The position numbers were made by a program, and so were the translations under genes. The notes beneath the pieces are model-generated. The model ran no database searches. It was not told the origin of the DNA and saw only the letters and a program-made list of their open reading frames with translations. From Flavobacterium sp. LHD-85 (GTDB lineage Bacteria > Bacteroidota > Bacteroidia > Flavobacteriales > Flavobacteriaceae): a stretch of DNA of 64,000 bases. Shown here in pieces: positions 1 through 8,567 of this stretch. Within the stretch, counting starts at the first letter, position 1. Each line of letters opens with the position of its first letter. The stretch is taken from positions 310,001 to 374,000 of the forward strand of contig NZ_JAVFVR010000003.1 of assembly GCF_030929595.1 (NCBI RefSeq), in the 5' to 3' direction.

Positions 1-1792
1 TTCCTCTTAACTGAGCAGCCTGAAAAGCTTCTTGTCCTTGTCCAATTGGCACACGGAAATCTTTTCCTCCTTGGAAAATTAAAATTGGCTTATTCCAGTT
101 TTGTACCAAAGTTGCAGGGTTGAAAGTAGTATACGCTTTTTGCGCTACTGCGTTATCTTTTTCCCAGTAAGGTCCACCGAAATCCCAGTTGTTGAAGAAA
201 ACTTCCTCGGTAGTTCCTAACATAGAAACGGTATTGAAAACTCCATCATGAGCGATAAAAGTTTTAAAACGGTTTTTGTGAATTCCTGCTAAATAAAATA
301 CAGAATATCCTCCATAACTAGCACCAACGCATCCTAAACGGCTTTTGTCAACATAGCTTTCTTTTGCTACATCATCAATTGCAGAAAGGTAATCGTCCAT
401 AACTTGTCCGCCCCAATCTTTACTGATTTGTTCGTTCCACTCAACTCCGTGTCCTGGCATTCCGCGACGGTTTGGAGCTACTACTACATAACCTTTGGCA
501 GCCATTAAAGAGAAATTCCAACGGAAAGAATATGATTGTGTCAACGCACTTTGAGGGCCACCTTGGCAGAATAATAAAGTTGGATATTTTTTCGAAGCAT
601 CAAAGTTTGGAGGAAGAATTACCCAAACCAACATTTTTTTACCGTCAGTCGTCGTAACATAACGTTTTTCGGTTTTGCTTAATGCTAAAGTTTTATAAGT
701 ATCTGTATTTACATTTGATAATTGTTTCCAAGTATTTTTCTTCAAATTGAAAGAATAAATCTCACCAGCATGATTCATGTCTGTTCTTGTAACGATAATA
801 TCATCACTAGAGAAACCAATTAAATCATTTACATCAAAATCTCCATTTGTCAATTGACGAACATTGATTGCGATTTTAGTTAAACCTGGAAAATTAACAG
901 AGAAAAGTTGTTTTGTTCCGTCAATTGGAGCCACAAAAAATACCGTTCTTCCGTCTTTGCTCCAGATGAAATTATCTACAGTTCCGTCCCAGTTTGCAGT
1001 TAAGTTTGTTTTGATTCCTTTAAACTCAACAATAATGTCGTTTTTATCAGATTCGTAACCGTCACGTTTCATTTGCAACCAAGATAAATTTCCTGTTGGC
1101 GAAAATTGCGGAGCAGTATCGTAACCTAAATTACCTTCTGTTTTATTAGTTGTTTTTTGAGTTTCTAAGTTGTACTCATAAATATCTGTGTTGGTAGAAA
1201 TTGCATAAGCTGTTCCTGCTTTTTTCTTGCACACATAAAAAATGCTTTTGCTGTCTGGAGACCAGATATAATCTTCGTCACCGCCAAAAGGTTTTTGCGG
1301 AGAATCGAAAGTTTCACCTTTTAAGATGTCGATTCCTTTTGCTCCTTCTTTATTTTCTTTATAAAAAACGTGATTAAATTTTCCTTCGTTCCAAGTATCC
1401 CAGTGACGATAATCCAATCCGTCATAAATTTGAGCATCAGATTTTGTTAGACTCGGATAGAAATCTTTACCTAAAACTTTATCAATTTTTACTTCTTCAT
1501 TGTAAACGACAAATTTTCCGTCAGGCGAAATATTTTTATCAGCCAAAATTTCTTTAGTGTCTTTAATTTCGGTTGCAGTTCCTCCGTTTACAGGAATCGT
1601 GTAGATTTTAGAAGTCGATTTGTTATCGGCCACAGAAGGCGTTGAAACTTTAAAAACGACATTTTTTGCATCTTTAGAAATGCCAAGAGGTGTCACTCTT
1701 CCTAATTTCCATAACAATTCTGGAGACATTACATTTTGTCCGATAGCATTTAAACTCATCATTATTAAGGTTGTTAATACTACTTTTTTCAT
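1..1792 (-). CDS. S9 family peptidase (dipeptidyl/acylaminoacyl peptidase type), partial
   Basis: The C-terminus runs off the left edge; 597 codons are visible. The protein starts MKKVVLTTLIMMSLNAIGQ, a signal peptide, so the enzyme is exported. The first two thirds look like the beta-propeller of prolyl-oligopeptidase relatives, with WSPDSKSIFY- and WSKDGRTVFF-like blades. The C-terminal alpha/beta hydrolase part has the nucleophile elbow GASYGG (about 309-325) and FQGGKDFRVP near the edge, which carries the likely acid residue. The catalytic His would lie outside the window. The family cleaves short peptides, often at Pro or acylated N-termini. Family assignment is firm; exact specificity is not readable. 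Confidence 0.93.
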   Translation of the reverse strand, partial: MKKVVLTTLIMMSLNAIGQNVMSPELLWKLGRVTPLGISKDAKNVVFKVSTPSVADNKSTSKIYTIPVNGGTATEIKDTKEILADKNISPDGKFVVYNEEVKIDKVLGKDFYPSLTKSDAQIYDGLDYRHWDTWNEGKFNHVFYKENKEGAKGIDILKGETFDSPQKPFGGDEDYIWSPDSKSIFYVCKKKAGTAYAISTNTDIYEYNLETQKTTNKTEGNLGYDTAPQFSPTGNLSWLQMKRDGYESDKNDIIVEFKGIKTNLTANWDGTVDNFIWSKDGRTVFFVAPIDGTKQLFSVNFPGLTKIAINVRQLTNGDFDVNDLIGFSSDDIIVTRTDMNHAGEIYSFNLKKNTWKQLSNVNTDTYKTLALSKTEKRYVTTTDGKKMLVWVILPPNFDASKKYPTLLFCQGGPQSALTQSYSFRWNFSLMAAKGYVVVAPNRRGMPGHGVEWNEQISKDWGGQVMDDYLSAIDDVAKESYVDKSRLGCVGASYGGYSVFYLAGIHKNRFKTFIAHDGVFNTVSMLGTTEEVFFNNWDFGGPYWEKDNAVAQKAYTTFNPATLVQNWNKPILIFQGGKDFRVPIGQGQEAFQAAQLRG

Positions 1793-1888
1793 AATCAAAT
1801 TATTCTATTTTTTGTGGTGCTAAAAATACAACATTTAAATTCCAAGTTGTTAAATTCCAAATCCCAAATTTTGTTAAAGTTTATTACT

Positions 1889-1950
1889 GTCACCCTAAGC
1901 GAAGTCGAAGGGCGCATAGTTGAGAGGCTTCGACTCCGCTCAGCCTGATA
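1889..1950. repeat. Dispersed palindrome, CTTCGACTYCGCTCAG family
   Basis: Two 16-bp arms (1895-1910 and 1928-1943) are imperfect inverted copies (14 of 16 match) of the core CTTCGACTTCGCTCAG, followed by a GGTGAC-like tail. Related copies occur at 10672-10687, 40046-40067, 55234-55253 and 55274-55296, always between genes. This copy lies between two divergently transcribed genes. Confidence 0.75.
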
Positions 1951-2020
1951 AAGATTTTAAATGAACTTTAATTACTTATATGGTTCAAAAAAATTATTAT
2001 TTTTATAAAAACTCTAAAAG

Positions 2021-3133
2021 ATGGAACTAAGCTATTGGGAACTTAAAAACTGGTTTACAAATGTAGATTATACTATTGTTGGTAGCGGAATTGTTGGTTT
2101 GCATTCAGCATTACGCTTACGCGAAAGATTTCCGACTGCTAAAATTCTGGTTCTTGAGCGCGGAATGCTACCACAAGGCGCAAGTACAAAAAATGCAGGT
2201 TTTGCCTGTTTTGGAAGTTTGTCTGAAATTATGGATGATTTGAAAACGCATTCAGAAGATGATGTTGTGGCACTTATCGAAAAACGTTGGAAAGGTTTAC
2301 AATTGCTTCGTAAAAGACTTGGAGATTCGGCAATCGACTTTAAACCGCACGGTGGATATGAATTGTTTTTGAAAGAAGATGAATTTGGATTTAATGAGTG
2401 TGTTTCTAAAATTCCGTTTATCAATGAAGTTTTAAGACCACTTTTTAAAGCCGATGTTTTTTCGAAAGAAGTAGATCGATTTGGATTTGAAAATATTCAT
2501 GACTATTTAATTTTTAATCCTTTTGAAGGACAAATTGATACTGGAAACATGATGCAAGAATTGTTGAAGCAGGCCGTTTCGGCAGATATTTTAATCTTAA
2601 ATCAGCAAACGGCGACTTCTTATGTCGATGCAGGAAATCATGTCGAAGTAGTTTTAAATGATTTTAGTTTTAAAACACAAAAACTGCTTTTTGCAACTAA
2701 TGGTTTTGCTGGTTCTTTAACAAACGGAGCTGTAAAACCTGCAAGAGCGCAAGTGCTTATTACAGAGCCAATTCATAATTTAGATATCAAAGGAACGTTT
2801 CATTTAGACAGAGGCTATTATTATTTCAGAAATATTAATGATCGTATTTTATTAGGCGGCGGACGAAATCTTGATTTTGAAGGGGAAACAACAACCGAAT
2901 TTGGACAGACGAAAATTATTCAAAATAGATTGGAAGATTTACTGAAAAATGTAATTTTACCAAATCAGGATTTTCAGATTGCGCACCGATGGAGCGGTAT
3001 CATGGGAATCGGAAATAGTAAGAATCCTGTCGTAACTCAGCTTTCTGAAAATGTGTTCTGCGGAGTGCGTTTAGGCGGAATGGGAGTCGCGATAGGAAGT
3101 TTAATAGGAACAGAATTAGCAGATTTAATATAA
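2021..3133 (+). CDS. FAD-dependent oxidoreductase (DAO family)
   Basis: 370 residues. The dinucleotide-binding fold begins at about residue 18 with TIVGSGIVGLHSALRLRE, followed by the GASTKNAGFACFG segment typical of DadA/glycine-oxidase-type flavoproteins. The C-terminus has GGGRNLDFEG and the closing FAD-binding GVRLGGMGVAIG stretch. The family oxidises amines or amino acids with FAD; the substrate cannot be read here. The stop codon overlaps the start of mtgA by one base (TAATG), so the two are probably translationally coupled. No signal peptide is visible, so it is probably cytoplasmic. Confidence 0.9.
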   Translation: MELSYWELKNWFTNVDYTIVGSGIVGLHSALRLRERFPTAKILVLERGMLPQGASTKNAGFACFGSLSEIMDDLKTHSEDDVVALIEKRWKGLQLLRKRLGDSAIDFKPHGGYELFLKEDEFGFNECVSKIPFINEVLRPLFKADVFSKEVDRFGFENIHDYLIFNPFEGQIDTGNMMQELLKQAVSADILILNQQTATSYVDAGNHVEVVLNDFSFKTQKLLFATNGFAGSLTNGAVKPARAQVLITEPIHNLDIKGTFHLDRGYYYFRNINDRILLGGGRNLDFEGETTTEFGQTKIIQNRLEDLLKNVILPNQDFQIAHRWSGIMGIGNSKNPVVTQLSENVFCGVRLGGMGVAIGSLIGTELADLI

Positions 3134-3921
3134 TGGCAACAACCAAAAAACCGGCACCAAAATCAACTACAAACAAACCAAAGCCGAAGACTTCATCTTC
3201 TAAAAAATCGAATCGTTCTTTTGGCGAAAAAGTAAAATGGTTTTTTATTAAAGCGGCTTTATGGTTTTTTGGAATCTCAATCGGGTCGGTTATATTTTTT
3301 AAATATGTTCCGGTGCCGTTTACACCATTAATGCTTATTCGTGCTATCGAAAATAAAATGGCTGGAAAAGAAGTTTATTTTGACCACGATTGGGAACCGA
3401 TTGATAAAATCTCAATGAATTTGCAAAAAGCGGTTATTGCCAGCGAAGATGGAACTTTCCTTACGCACAATGGTTTCGATTTTAAAGCACTTCAAAAAGC
3501 TTATAAAAGTAACGAACGCGGACGTAGAATTCGTGGTGGAAGTACGATCTCGCAGCAAACGGCCAAAAATGTCTTTTTATGGCAAGGAAAAAGTTATTTC
3601 CGTAAAGGTCTAGAAGCATATTTTACTATTTTAATTGAAGTTATCTGGGGTAAAGAGCGCATTATGGAAGTGTACTTAAACAGTATCGAAATGGGAGATG
3701 GAGTGTATGGGGCTTACGCAGCAACAGAACATTGGTACAGACGAGATGCTTCAAGTTTAACCCCAATGCAGGCAGCAGGAATTGCCGCAATTCTTCCAAA
3801 TCCGAGAAAATTTAAAGCTACGGGATCTTCAAGTTATATCAATAGAAGAAAAGAACGAATTGTACGCGAGATGCGTTACGTCGGAAAAATTAATTATAAT
3901 GGAAAAGAGGAGAAGAAGTAA
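3133..3921 (+). CDS. mtgA: Monofunctional peptidoglycan glycosyltransferase
   Basis: 262 residues. A Lys/Pro/Ser-rich cytoplasmic tail (about 1-32) is followed by one membrane segment (about 36-55) and a GT51 domain. The GT51 signatures are present: ASEDGTFLTHNGFD with the catalytic Glu, GGSTISQQTAKN, and YLNSIEMGDGVYG. No transpeptidase domain follows, so it is the single-domain type that polymerises lipid II at the outer face of the inner membrane. It overlaps the upstream oxidoreductase by one base and the downstream LpxR-like gene by 23 bases, suggesting one operon. Confidence 0.95.
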   Translation: MATTKKPAPKSTTNKPKPKTSSSKKSNRSFGEKVKWFFIKAALWFFGISIGSVIFFKYVPVPFTPLMLIRAIENKMAGKEVYFDHDWEPIDKISMNLQKAVIASEDGTFLTHNGFDFKALQKAYKSNERGRRIRGGSTISQQTAKNVFLWQGKSYFRKGLEAYFTILIEVIWGKERIMEVYLNSIEMGDGVYGAYAATEHWYRRDASSLTPMQAAGIAAILPNPRKFKATGSSSYINRRKERIVREMRYVGKINYNGKEEKK

Positions 3922-4867
3922 AATAACGCTTTTTGCTTTTCTAATATTGACCGTAACGCTCACTTTTGGACAAGGAAAAACAACAGAAATTGGTTTTATA
4001 TCGGATAACGATTTATATACATCGTCTAAATACGATATGTATTATACCAACGGTCTGGAACTTTTTTATCGTTTTTTATCAAAAAATAACAATCCAAAAA
4101 TCAATAAAGAAATTACCGAATTTAGAATTGGGCAATATCTTTATAATCCACGATTTTTAAACAAAGAAGCAGTTACGGTAAACGACAGACCTTTTGCGGG
4201 TTATCTTTTTGCCGAAGTAGGAAAAAGTTTTTTTTACCAAAGCGAATCTGTTTTAAAGACCGATTTTCAAATAGGTTTTCTTGGTCCAAATGCTTTTGGC
4301 GAGGAATTGCAGGAAGGTTTTCATGATCTTATTGGCTACAAAAAAGTATATGGCTGGGAGAACCAGATTCATAATGCTTTAGGAGTTCAGGTTCACGCGA
4401 TGTATTCAAAAAAAATGTTTGCGTCTAAACACAGCAATTTTGTAGATCTTCATTGGCAGTCAGAAGGCAATTTGGGGACTATTTTCTCAGGAGTTTCAAC
4501 AGGATTTATGGTACGATTTGGATTTAAAAAATTGCTTCCAATTTATGATTCTAATATGCATAATGCTTCGGTAAGTGCAAATGCACAGCCAAATATTAGA
4601 GAGTTTTATTTCTACGCAGCACCAAGTGCCAACTATCAGTTTTACGATGCAACAATTGAGGGAAGCATGTTTAACGATACAAGTCCGATTACTTTCGATT
4701 TGGAACCGCTTCGTTTCAATGCCGAAGCAGGTTTGAAATACCGACACAATAACTTCAACATATCTTATTCTTTCCTTTACCGCGGAAGAGAATTGAATGA
4801 TCCAGGAATTGATACTAATTCGGGATATTTTTATGGGTCGATAAGGATGGGGTTTTTGCTAAGATAG
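3899..4867 (+). CDS. LpxR-like outer-membrane lipid A deacylase family protein
   Basis: I chose the ATG at 3899 because it gives a clean signal peptide (MEKRRRSKITLFAFLILTVT, then LTFGQ); the open frame extends upstream but only inside mtgA. The mature protein starts with TTEIGFISDNDLY and contains MYYTNGLEL and NDRPFAGYLFAEVG, which match the LpxR/DUF2219 family. That family forms a 12-strand outer-membrane barrel removing the 3'-acyloxyacyl group of lipid A in Salmonella. The length of 322 residues is normal. The 23-base overlap with mtgA implies coupled translation. The deacylase activity itself is inferred from the family. Confidence 0.85.
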   Translation: MEKRRRSKITLFAFLILTVTLTFGQGKTTEIGFISDNDLYTSSKYDMYYTNGLELFYRFLSKNNNPKINKEITEFRIGQYLYNPRFLNKEAVTVNDRPFAGYLFAEVGKSFFYQSESVLKTDFQIGFLGPNAFGEELQEGFHDLIGYKKVYGWENQIHNALGVQVHAMYSKKMFASKHSNFVDLHWQSEGNLGTIFSGVSTGFMVRFGFKKLLPIYDSNMHNASVSANAQPNIREFYFYAAPSANYQFYDATIEGSMFNDTSPITFDLEPLRFNAEAGLKYRHNNFNISYSFLYRGRELNDPGIDTNSGYFYGSIRMGFLLR

Positions 4868-4910
4868 GCTAGCTATATATTCTATAGTGCCTCTAGTTTT
4901 CTAGTGCTGC

Positions 4911-5056
4911 ATAGTGCGTTGCACTATCTTGATGCTGATAGGCTTTCAGCCTATAATAAAGATAGCTCTGAAAGAGCGCAACCATTAGCATAGCGCAACG
5001 CGCTATGCTATGAATATGAATGCGAATGAACGTAGTTAACCCAGCCCTGAAAGGGC
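4911..5056. repeat. Cluster of five REP-like triloop hairpins beside a Y1 transposase
   Basis: Five hairpins, each with a three-base loop, lie in 146 bases directly 3' of the transposase gene. They are 4911-4925 (6-bp stem, loop GTT), 4937-4953 (7 bp, TTC), 4964-4976 (5 bp, GAA), 4986-5010 (11 bp, AAC) and 5044-5056 (5 bp, GAA). The third and fifth share the core CTGAAAG. Short hairpins next to a Y1 transposase are the expected substrates of REP-associated tyrosine transposases. Confidence 0.75.
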
Positions 5057-5062
5057 GAAAGC

Positions 5063-5515
5063 CTAATCCCACAGATAACGTTCGTCATATTCGACATTAT
5101 ATTTATTTAGAAAAGCCAAAAGTTCTTTTTTGAATGTCTTTTTTCTATGATGTTCCTCTTGGTTTTTAATGTACTTTATTACTATATCTAATTGAGAAGG
5201 ATTAACAGAGAAAATGCCATAACCGTCCTGCCAGTAAAAGTTTGCATAGCGAGAATCTACTGTTTTTATCCATTTTGATGATTGTTTTTTTACTTCTTCA
5301 ACCAATTTCATTTGCGTGATTTTTTTCGACAATAGACATAGAATGTGAACATGATCGTCATGTCCTCCTACTTGAATAGGGTTGCATTCTAATCCTTTGC
5401 AAACTCCACCAAGATAGGCCCATAATTTCTCTTTTATATTGTCGTCAATAAACGGATAACGTTTTTTTGTGCTAAACACTAGATGCACATATACTTTGTA
5501 TAATGATTGAGGCAT
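5063..5515 (-). CDS. IS200/REP-associated Y1 transposase (RAYT-like)
   Basis: 150 residues, a single-domain Y1 transposase. The HUH metal-binding motif is HVH within GGHDDHVHILC (about residues 52-62), and the C-terminal helix IKYIKNQEEHHRKKTF carries the candidate catalytic Tyr. The N-terminus YKVYVHLVFSTKKRYPF is typical of the family. The enzyme nicks and joins single-stranded DNA at hairpins. Here it lies next to five triloop hairpins but has no TnpB partner and no obvious paired element ends. That points to a domesticated REP-associated enzyme rather than a complete IS200 copy. Confidence 0.9.
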   Translation of the reverse strand: MPQSLYKVYVHLVFSTKKRYPFIDDNIKEKLWAYLGGVCKGLECNPIQVGGHDDHVHILCLLSKKITQMKLVEEVKKQSSKWIKTVDSRYANFYWQDGYGIFSVNPSQLDIVIKYIKNQEEHHRKKTFKKELLAFLNKYNVEYDERYLWD

Positions 5516-5640
5516 ATTTTTTCTTTAACTAATGGTTTGTTATAATTGGATTGTATTTCTTTTTGTTTGCAATACTTAATCGTATTTGTAGTGCGGAGGT
5601 ATTTGGAAATATTTTGTGAAACCGTACCTGTCTTTTAAAT

Positions 5641-6366
5641 TTATAAGGAAAACACATAAATTAAGAAGACGATTATCAAACTGATTACTATAGAAAATAG
5701 AACAATAAGAAGCATCATTTTATTTTCTTTTTTGATAGAGGCTTTATCTATCTGTAAAGAAACGGGATCAAGTTTGTGAAAGCTGTAAATGAATGGGTTT
5801 ATAGTAATATCTGGTCTAAATGTAGTAATGCCTAATAAAAGCGCTTTGAAGAGATCTGCTTTGTTGGAAAACTTAGCAAACATTAAGGCAAATTTATTAG
5901 CAGACCATAACGGTATTTTAGAATCGTTACTTTCCTTAAGACTCCAAAAAAAATAAATTGAAAAGGTTCTATTTCGGGCTTTAAAATAAAAATCAACATC
6001 AAATTTTTCGTTTTCTCTTGGCTGAATATTCTTCCATAATATTTTAGCAATTATGGTCTGATTATAACGGTTGAGAAATGTGATTCCGTTGTTCTCAATA
6101 ATGACTTTATTGTATTCTTTTGTACTTCTTTTGAGATAGTGTTTTTTGTTTTCGCATATCAAAGTATTAAATAGAATAATTAATAAAACTATTGAGATGA
6201 GAATTTTTTTCATGGATATCGATACCAGAAAATCAAAATAGAAGATTATCAACAAAGTGTAAATTACTAGTACAATGAAAAGACTAATAATTGTAGTCGT
6301 TAGCCAAAGCTTTATATAAGGTACTTCTTTGGATTCTATTTTATGGAAAACAGGTTTTTGAGTCAT
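5641..6366 (-). CDS. Unrecognised membrane protein, possibly with a PH-like domain
   Basis: 241 residues, family not recognised with confidence. Two N-terminal membrane segments (about 18-47 and 53-70) are followed by a soluble part of about 140 residues and one C-terminal membrane segment (about 218-241). The soluble part begins VIIENNGITFLNRYNQ and has ILWKNIQP, a layout reminiscent of bacterial PH-like membrane proteins such as the STM3941 family; that resemblance is weak. The gene stands alone between the transposase and a SnoaL-like gene. No function is assigned. Confidence 0.6.
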   Translation of the reverse strand: MTQKPVFHKIESKEVPYIKLWLTTTIISLFIVLVIYTLLIIFYFDFLVSISMKKILISIVLLIILFNTLICENKKHYLKRSTKEYNKVIIENNGITFLNRYNQTIIAKILWKNIQPRENEKFDVDFYFKARNRTFSIYFFWSLKESNDSKIPLWSANKFALMFAKFSNKADLFKALLLGITTFRPDITINPFIYSFHKLDPVSLQIDKASIKKENKMMLLIVLFSIVISLIIVFLIYVFSL

Positions 6367-6507
6367 AAGAAGTAAGATTCATATTGGAGAATCAAAATTC
6401 TTTAAAAACTGTTTTTTAAATGGTTAACAAAAGACATAATTGTATCAATATACGTTTAAATCAAAGGTGCGCTATTTGCTTTTTCAATACAAAAAATGTA
6501 ATAAACG

Positions 6508-6531
6508 AAAACCGCTCAACTGAGCGGTTTT
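6508..6531 (-). terminator. Rho-independent terminator of the SnoaL-like gene
   Basis: The stem CCGCTC/GAGCGG with a four-base loop is flanked by AAAA and TTTT on both sides. It sits 9 bases beyond the stop codon of the gene ending at 6540. The A/T flanks would let it work in both directions. Confidence 0.85.
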
Positions 6532-6539
6532 ACTATTAT

Positions 6540-6971
6540 TTATCCAGAATGATCCACATACAAATACCAAACGCCATTTATCTTTCGCATTATTCCCGAA
6601 AAGTGACCAGAACTGTTTTTGCCATTCGGAGCATCTACACTAAATTTTGCGCTTACAAAAGCATCTTTTTTTGAAAGTGGTTCAACAACAAAATCGGTCA
6701 TGGTCAATTTTCCCATTCTTTCTTTTGGCCAGTATTTTTTGAAGAAATCGGCAATATTGTTTTTTCCGTATACCACACCAGCGCTGTAAATCATACGAAC
6801 CGAATCTACAGGAGCATAAAAATCAAGGTAACCTTCGAGATCACCATTATTCCAACAAGCTTGCTGTGCTTTTAGACGATCAAGTACTTGTTGCGAAATT
6901 TTATCTTGACAAATGCCTTTAAAAGAAAGCATTAATAAAGAGGCAAGAAATAGAAGTTTTAAGTGACGCAT
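6540..6971 (-). CDS. Secreted SnoaL-like (NTF2-fold) protein
   Basis: 143 residues starting with a signal peptide (MRHLKLLFLASLLMLSFKGI, cleavage near CQ). The rest matches the short SnoaL-like/DUF4440 type of NTF2 fold: LKAQQACWNNGDLEGYLDFYAP at the start, a middle VYGKNNIADFFKKYW, and the final strand GIMRKINGVWYLYVDHSG. Members of this fold range from ketosteroid isomerases to pure binding proteins, and the sequence does not say which. It is monocistronic with a strong terminator immediately downstream. Confidence 0.8.
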   Translation of the reverse strand: MRHLKLLFLASLLMLSFKGICQDKISQQVLDRLKAQQACWNNGDLEGYLDFYAPVDSVRMIYSAGVVYGKNNIADFFKKYWPKERMGKLTMTDFVVEPLSKKDAFVSAKFSVDAPNGKNSSGHFSGIMRKINGVWYLYVDHSG

Positions 6972-6996
6972 ATAGATAGTTTTAGTAATTATAAAA

Positions 6997-7587
6997 TTAA
7001 TTGTTTTTTATTGCCGTAATATTTCCTGTCTTTTTATCGAAAGTGACGGTTTTATTTGGTCCGCCATAAAAGAGCGTCAAAGTGAGCGTGCTGTCGGTTT
7101 CACTTTTAAAAAGAATATCTTTTGCGGTTCTAATTTTGATATCGAGATTATCATTCATAAGCTGAGAGTCGGTGCATTTTATAATTCTTTTTTCAAATAA
7201 TCCTTTCTTTTCAATTACTTCCAGCCATGGACGACCCATCGCGCTGTAACCCACTATTTGTGCTCTGTAATTTTCATTCAAATCTTTGTTTTGGTACAAA
7301 CCCAAAGATGTACTTGAAAGCAATAAGGCAAAAAAAGGCATCATCATAGCCATAATGCTTATTGCAAATGTTACGATTATTGCCATCAAAAAAAGTTTTG
7401 CCAAGAGTTTTTTCCAAAAAACAATAATAATTGCAAAACTGCTTAGTAGCCAAAGCCATGATAAAACAACGTCGCTGTAATAACCACGTAGACTGATTTC
7501 TTGATAGTAATATAAAAGACAGTCCAGCACAAAAAGCGAACAGATAATAAAATAAACTCGCAATATTATTTTTTTATTTTGACTCAT
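6997..7587 (-). CDS. Unrecognised membrane protein
   Basis: 196 residues, family not recognised. Three or four hydrophobic segments fill about residues 7-95, and the C-terminal half is soluble with beta-strand-like alternation (KRIIKCTDSQL, LTLTLFYGGPNKTVTFDKKTG). The start codon overlaps the stop of the preceding gene (7584-8027) in an ATGA arrangement, so the two are co-translated. The pair may form one membrane complex, which is inference from the overlap only. Confidence 0.6.
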   Translation of the reverse strand: MSQNKKIILRVYFIICSLFVLDCLLYYYQEISLRGYYSDVVLSWLWLLSSFAIIIVFWKKLLAKLFLMAIIVTFAISIMAMMMPFFALLLSSTSLGLYQNKDLNENYRAQIVGYSAMGRPWLEVIEKKGLFEKRIIKCTDSQLMNDNLDIKIRTAKDILFKSETDSTLTLTLFYGGPNKTVTFDKKTGNITAIKNN

Positions 7588-8027
7588 AATTTTTTTAAGA
7601 TATAATGTAAAGCAACTAGCATTACAGTTGATAAAACTAGAATAGGGAAGAAGGAGAATGAAAGCGTGTACATAATTTCTTCATTAAGGAGATACGTGCT
7701 CCATGCAGATTCGCGATCAACAAAAATGCCATAATCCCATAAAAACCAAAGAAAAATTAAGCAGATGAATTCAAGTCCGATTTGTAAATATTTGTTTTTT
7801 ATGAGTGTCAAGAATAAAAAAACAATGGTCAGGAAAATGGTTGTGAATACTGACATTAAATAAGCATCATCAAAAAAAGAACAATCTAAACAGCCACTCG
7901 ACATTCTTTCAGAAAAGCTTCCCATTGCCCAATAGATTTCTAAGAAAGTAAAAACGAAAAGAAAAACGGCAATTAGGATGAGTTTCTTTAAGAGTAAAAA
8001 TATTTTGTGTTTTAAGTTTTGATTCAT
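7584..8027 (-). CDS. Unrecognised four-helix membrane protein
   Basis: 147 residues, mostly hydrophobic, with about four membrane segments (roughly 10-28, 48-65, 73-97 and 118-143). A CLDC motif lies in the first loop (SSGCLDCSFFD), which could be a redox-active or metal-binding pair facing outward. No family was recognised. It is the first gene of a two-gene unit with the 196-residue membrane protein, overlapping it by four bases. Confidence 0.6.
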   Translation of the reverse strand: MNQNLKHKIFLLLKKLILIAVFLFVFTFLEIYWAMGSFSERMSSGCLDCSFFDDAYLMSVFTTIFLTIVFLFLTLIKNKYLQIGLEFICLIFLWFLWDYGIFVDRESAWSTYLLNEEIMYTLSFSFFPILVLSTVMLVALHYILKKL

Positions 8028-8224
8028 TTTGACAGGCTTATATAATTATTAGAAATATTCTCTTTCGGATATTTTAAGACGCACAAAAGTAAGAAACAAT
8101 TTTAAAGAAATATCTTCCAAAATATTTAGTTGTCAGAATAAATTTTGTTTGCAAGTAAAACACTTAACTGTTTGATAACATGAAAGATGTTTTTATTTAT
8201 TTAATTTTAATTAAAATTTTAATT

Positions 8225-8401
8225 ATGGATGTCAATTGGAACATTATAGCGATTGTAGCAATATTGGTAATTATTCTTGTTGTGCTAACAATCAGAAAAA
8301 ATCAGCGAGAAAAAAAGAAATTGGAAAAGTTGCTAAACAACGATTTTAAAAAAGCTGAGAAAAAGAGAGTTGATGCAGATGATGCTGCTAATGAGAAATA
8401 G
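8225..8401 (+). CDS. Small single-pass membrane protein
   Basis: 58 residues from the ATG at 8225 (MDVNWNIIAIVAILVIILVV). An upstream in-frame ATG at 8180 would add 15 hydrophobic residues and is less likely. One N-terminal membrane helix (about 6-22) is followed by a strongly charged Lys/Glu-rich tail (KNQREKKKLEKLLNNDFKKAEKK), probably a cytoplasmic helix. No known family is assigned. The amino-acid composition and clean start make it look like a real small gene. Confidence 0.6.
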   Translation: MDVNWNIIAIVAILVIILVVLTIRKNQREKKKLEKLLNNDFKKAEKKRVDADDAANEK

Positions 8402-8470
8402 ATTGAAATTTCAATAATCTAAATAGAGAGTTTGTCATTTCGAATCCTCTTAGAAATAAATATTTATAGT

Positions 8471-8503
8471 AAACCCGACAGGTTTTTAAAACCTGTCGGG
8501 TTT
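8471..8503. repeat. AAACCCGACAGGTTT palindrome, copy 1
   Basis: Two perfect 15-bp inverted arms (8471-8485 and 8489-8503) surround three bases. The same palindrome recurs at 21506-21539, 21770-21802 and 55183-55215. It ends in a T-run on both strands, so it may also act as a terminator. Confidence 0.85.
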
Positions 8504-8511
8504 AAATTTTG

Positions 8512-8567
8512 TGGAGAATACCAGATTCGAACCGGTCACCTTCCCGATGCATCGGGATACTCTAGCC
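8512..8567 (-). pseudogene. Truncated tRNA-Ala copy (3' part only)
   Basis: This is a 56-base remnant matching the intact tRNA at 8878-8951. It keeps GGCTAGAGTA from the D-arm region (8558-8567) and the whole T-arm and 3' acceptor half (GTGACCGGTTCGAATC onwards, one mismatch). The 5' acceptor half and D-stem start are missing, and the anticodon arm is replaced by a short palindrome around CCCGATGCATCGGG. It cannot fold as a functional tRNA. The stop codon of the GIY-YIG gene (8562-8564) lies inside this remnant. Confidence 0.8.
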
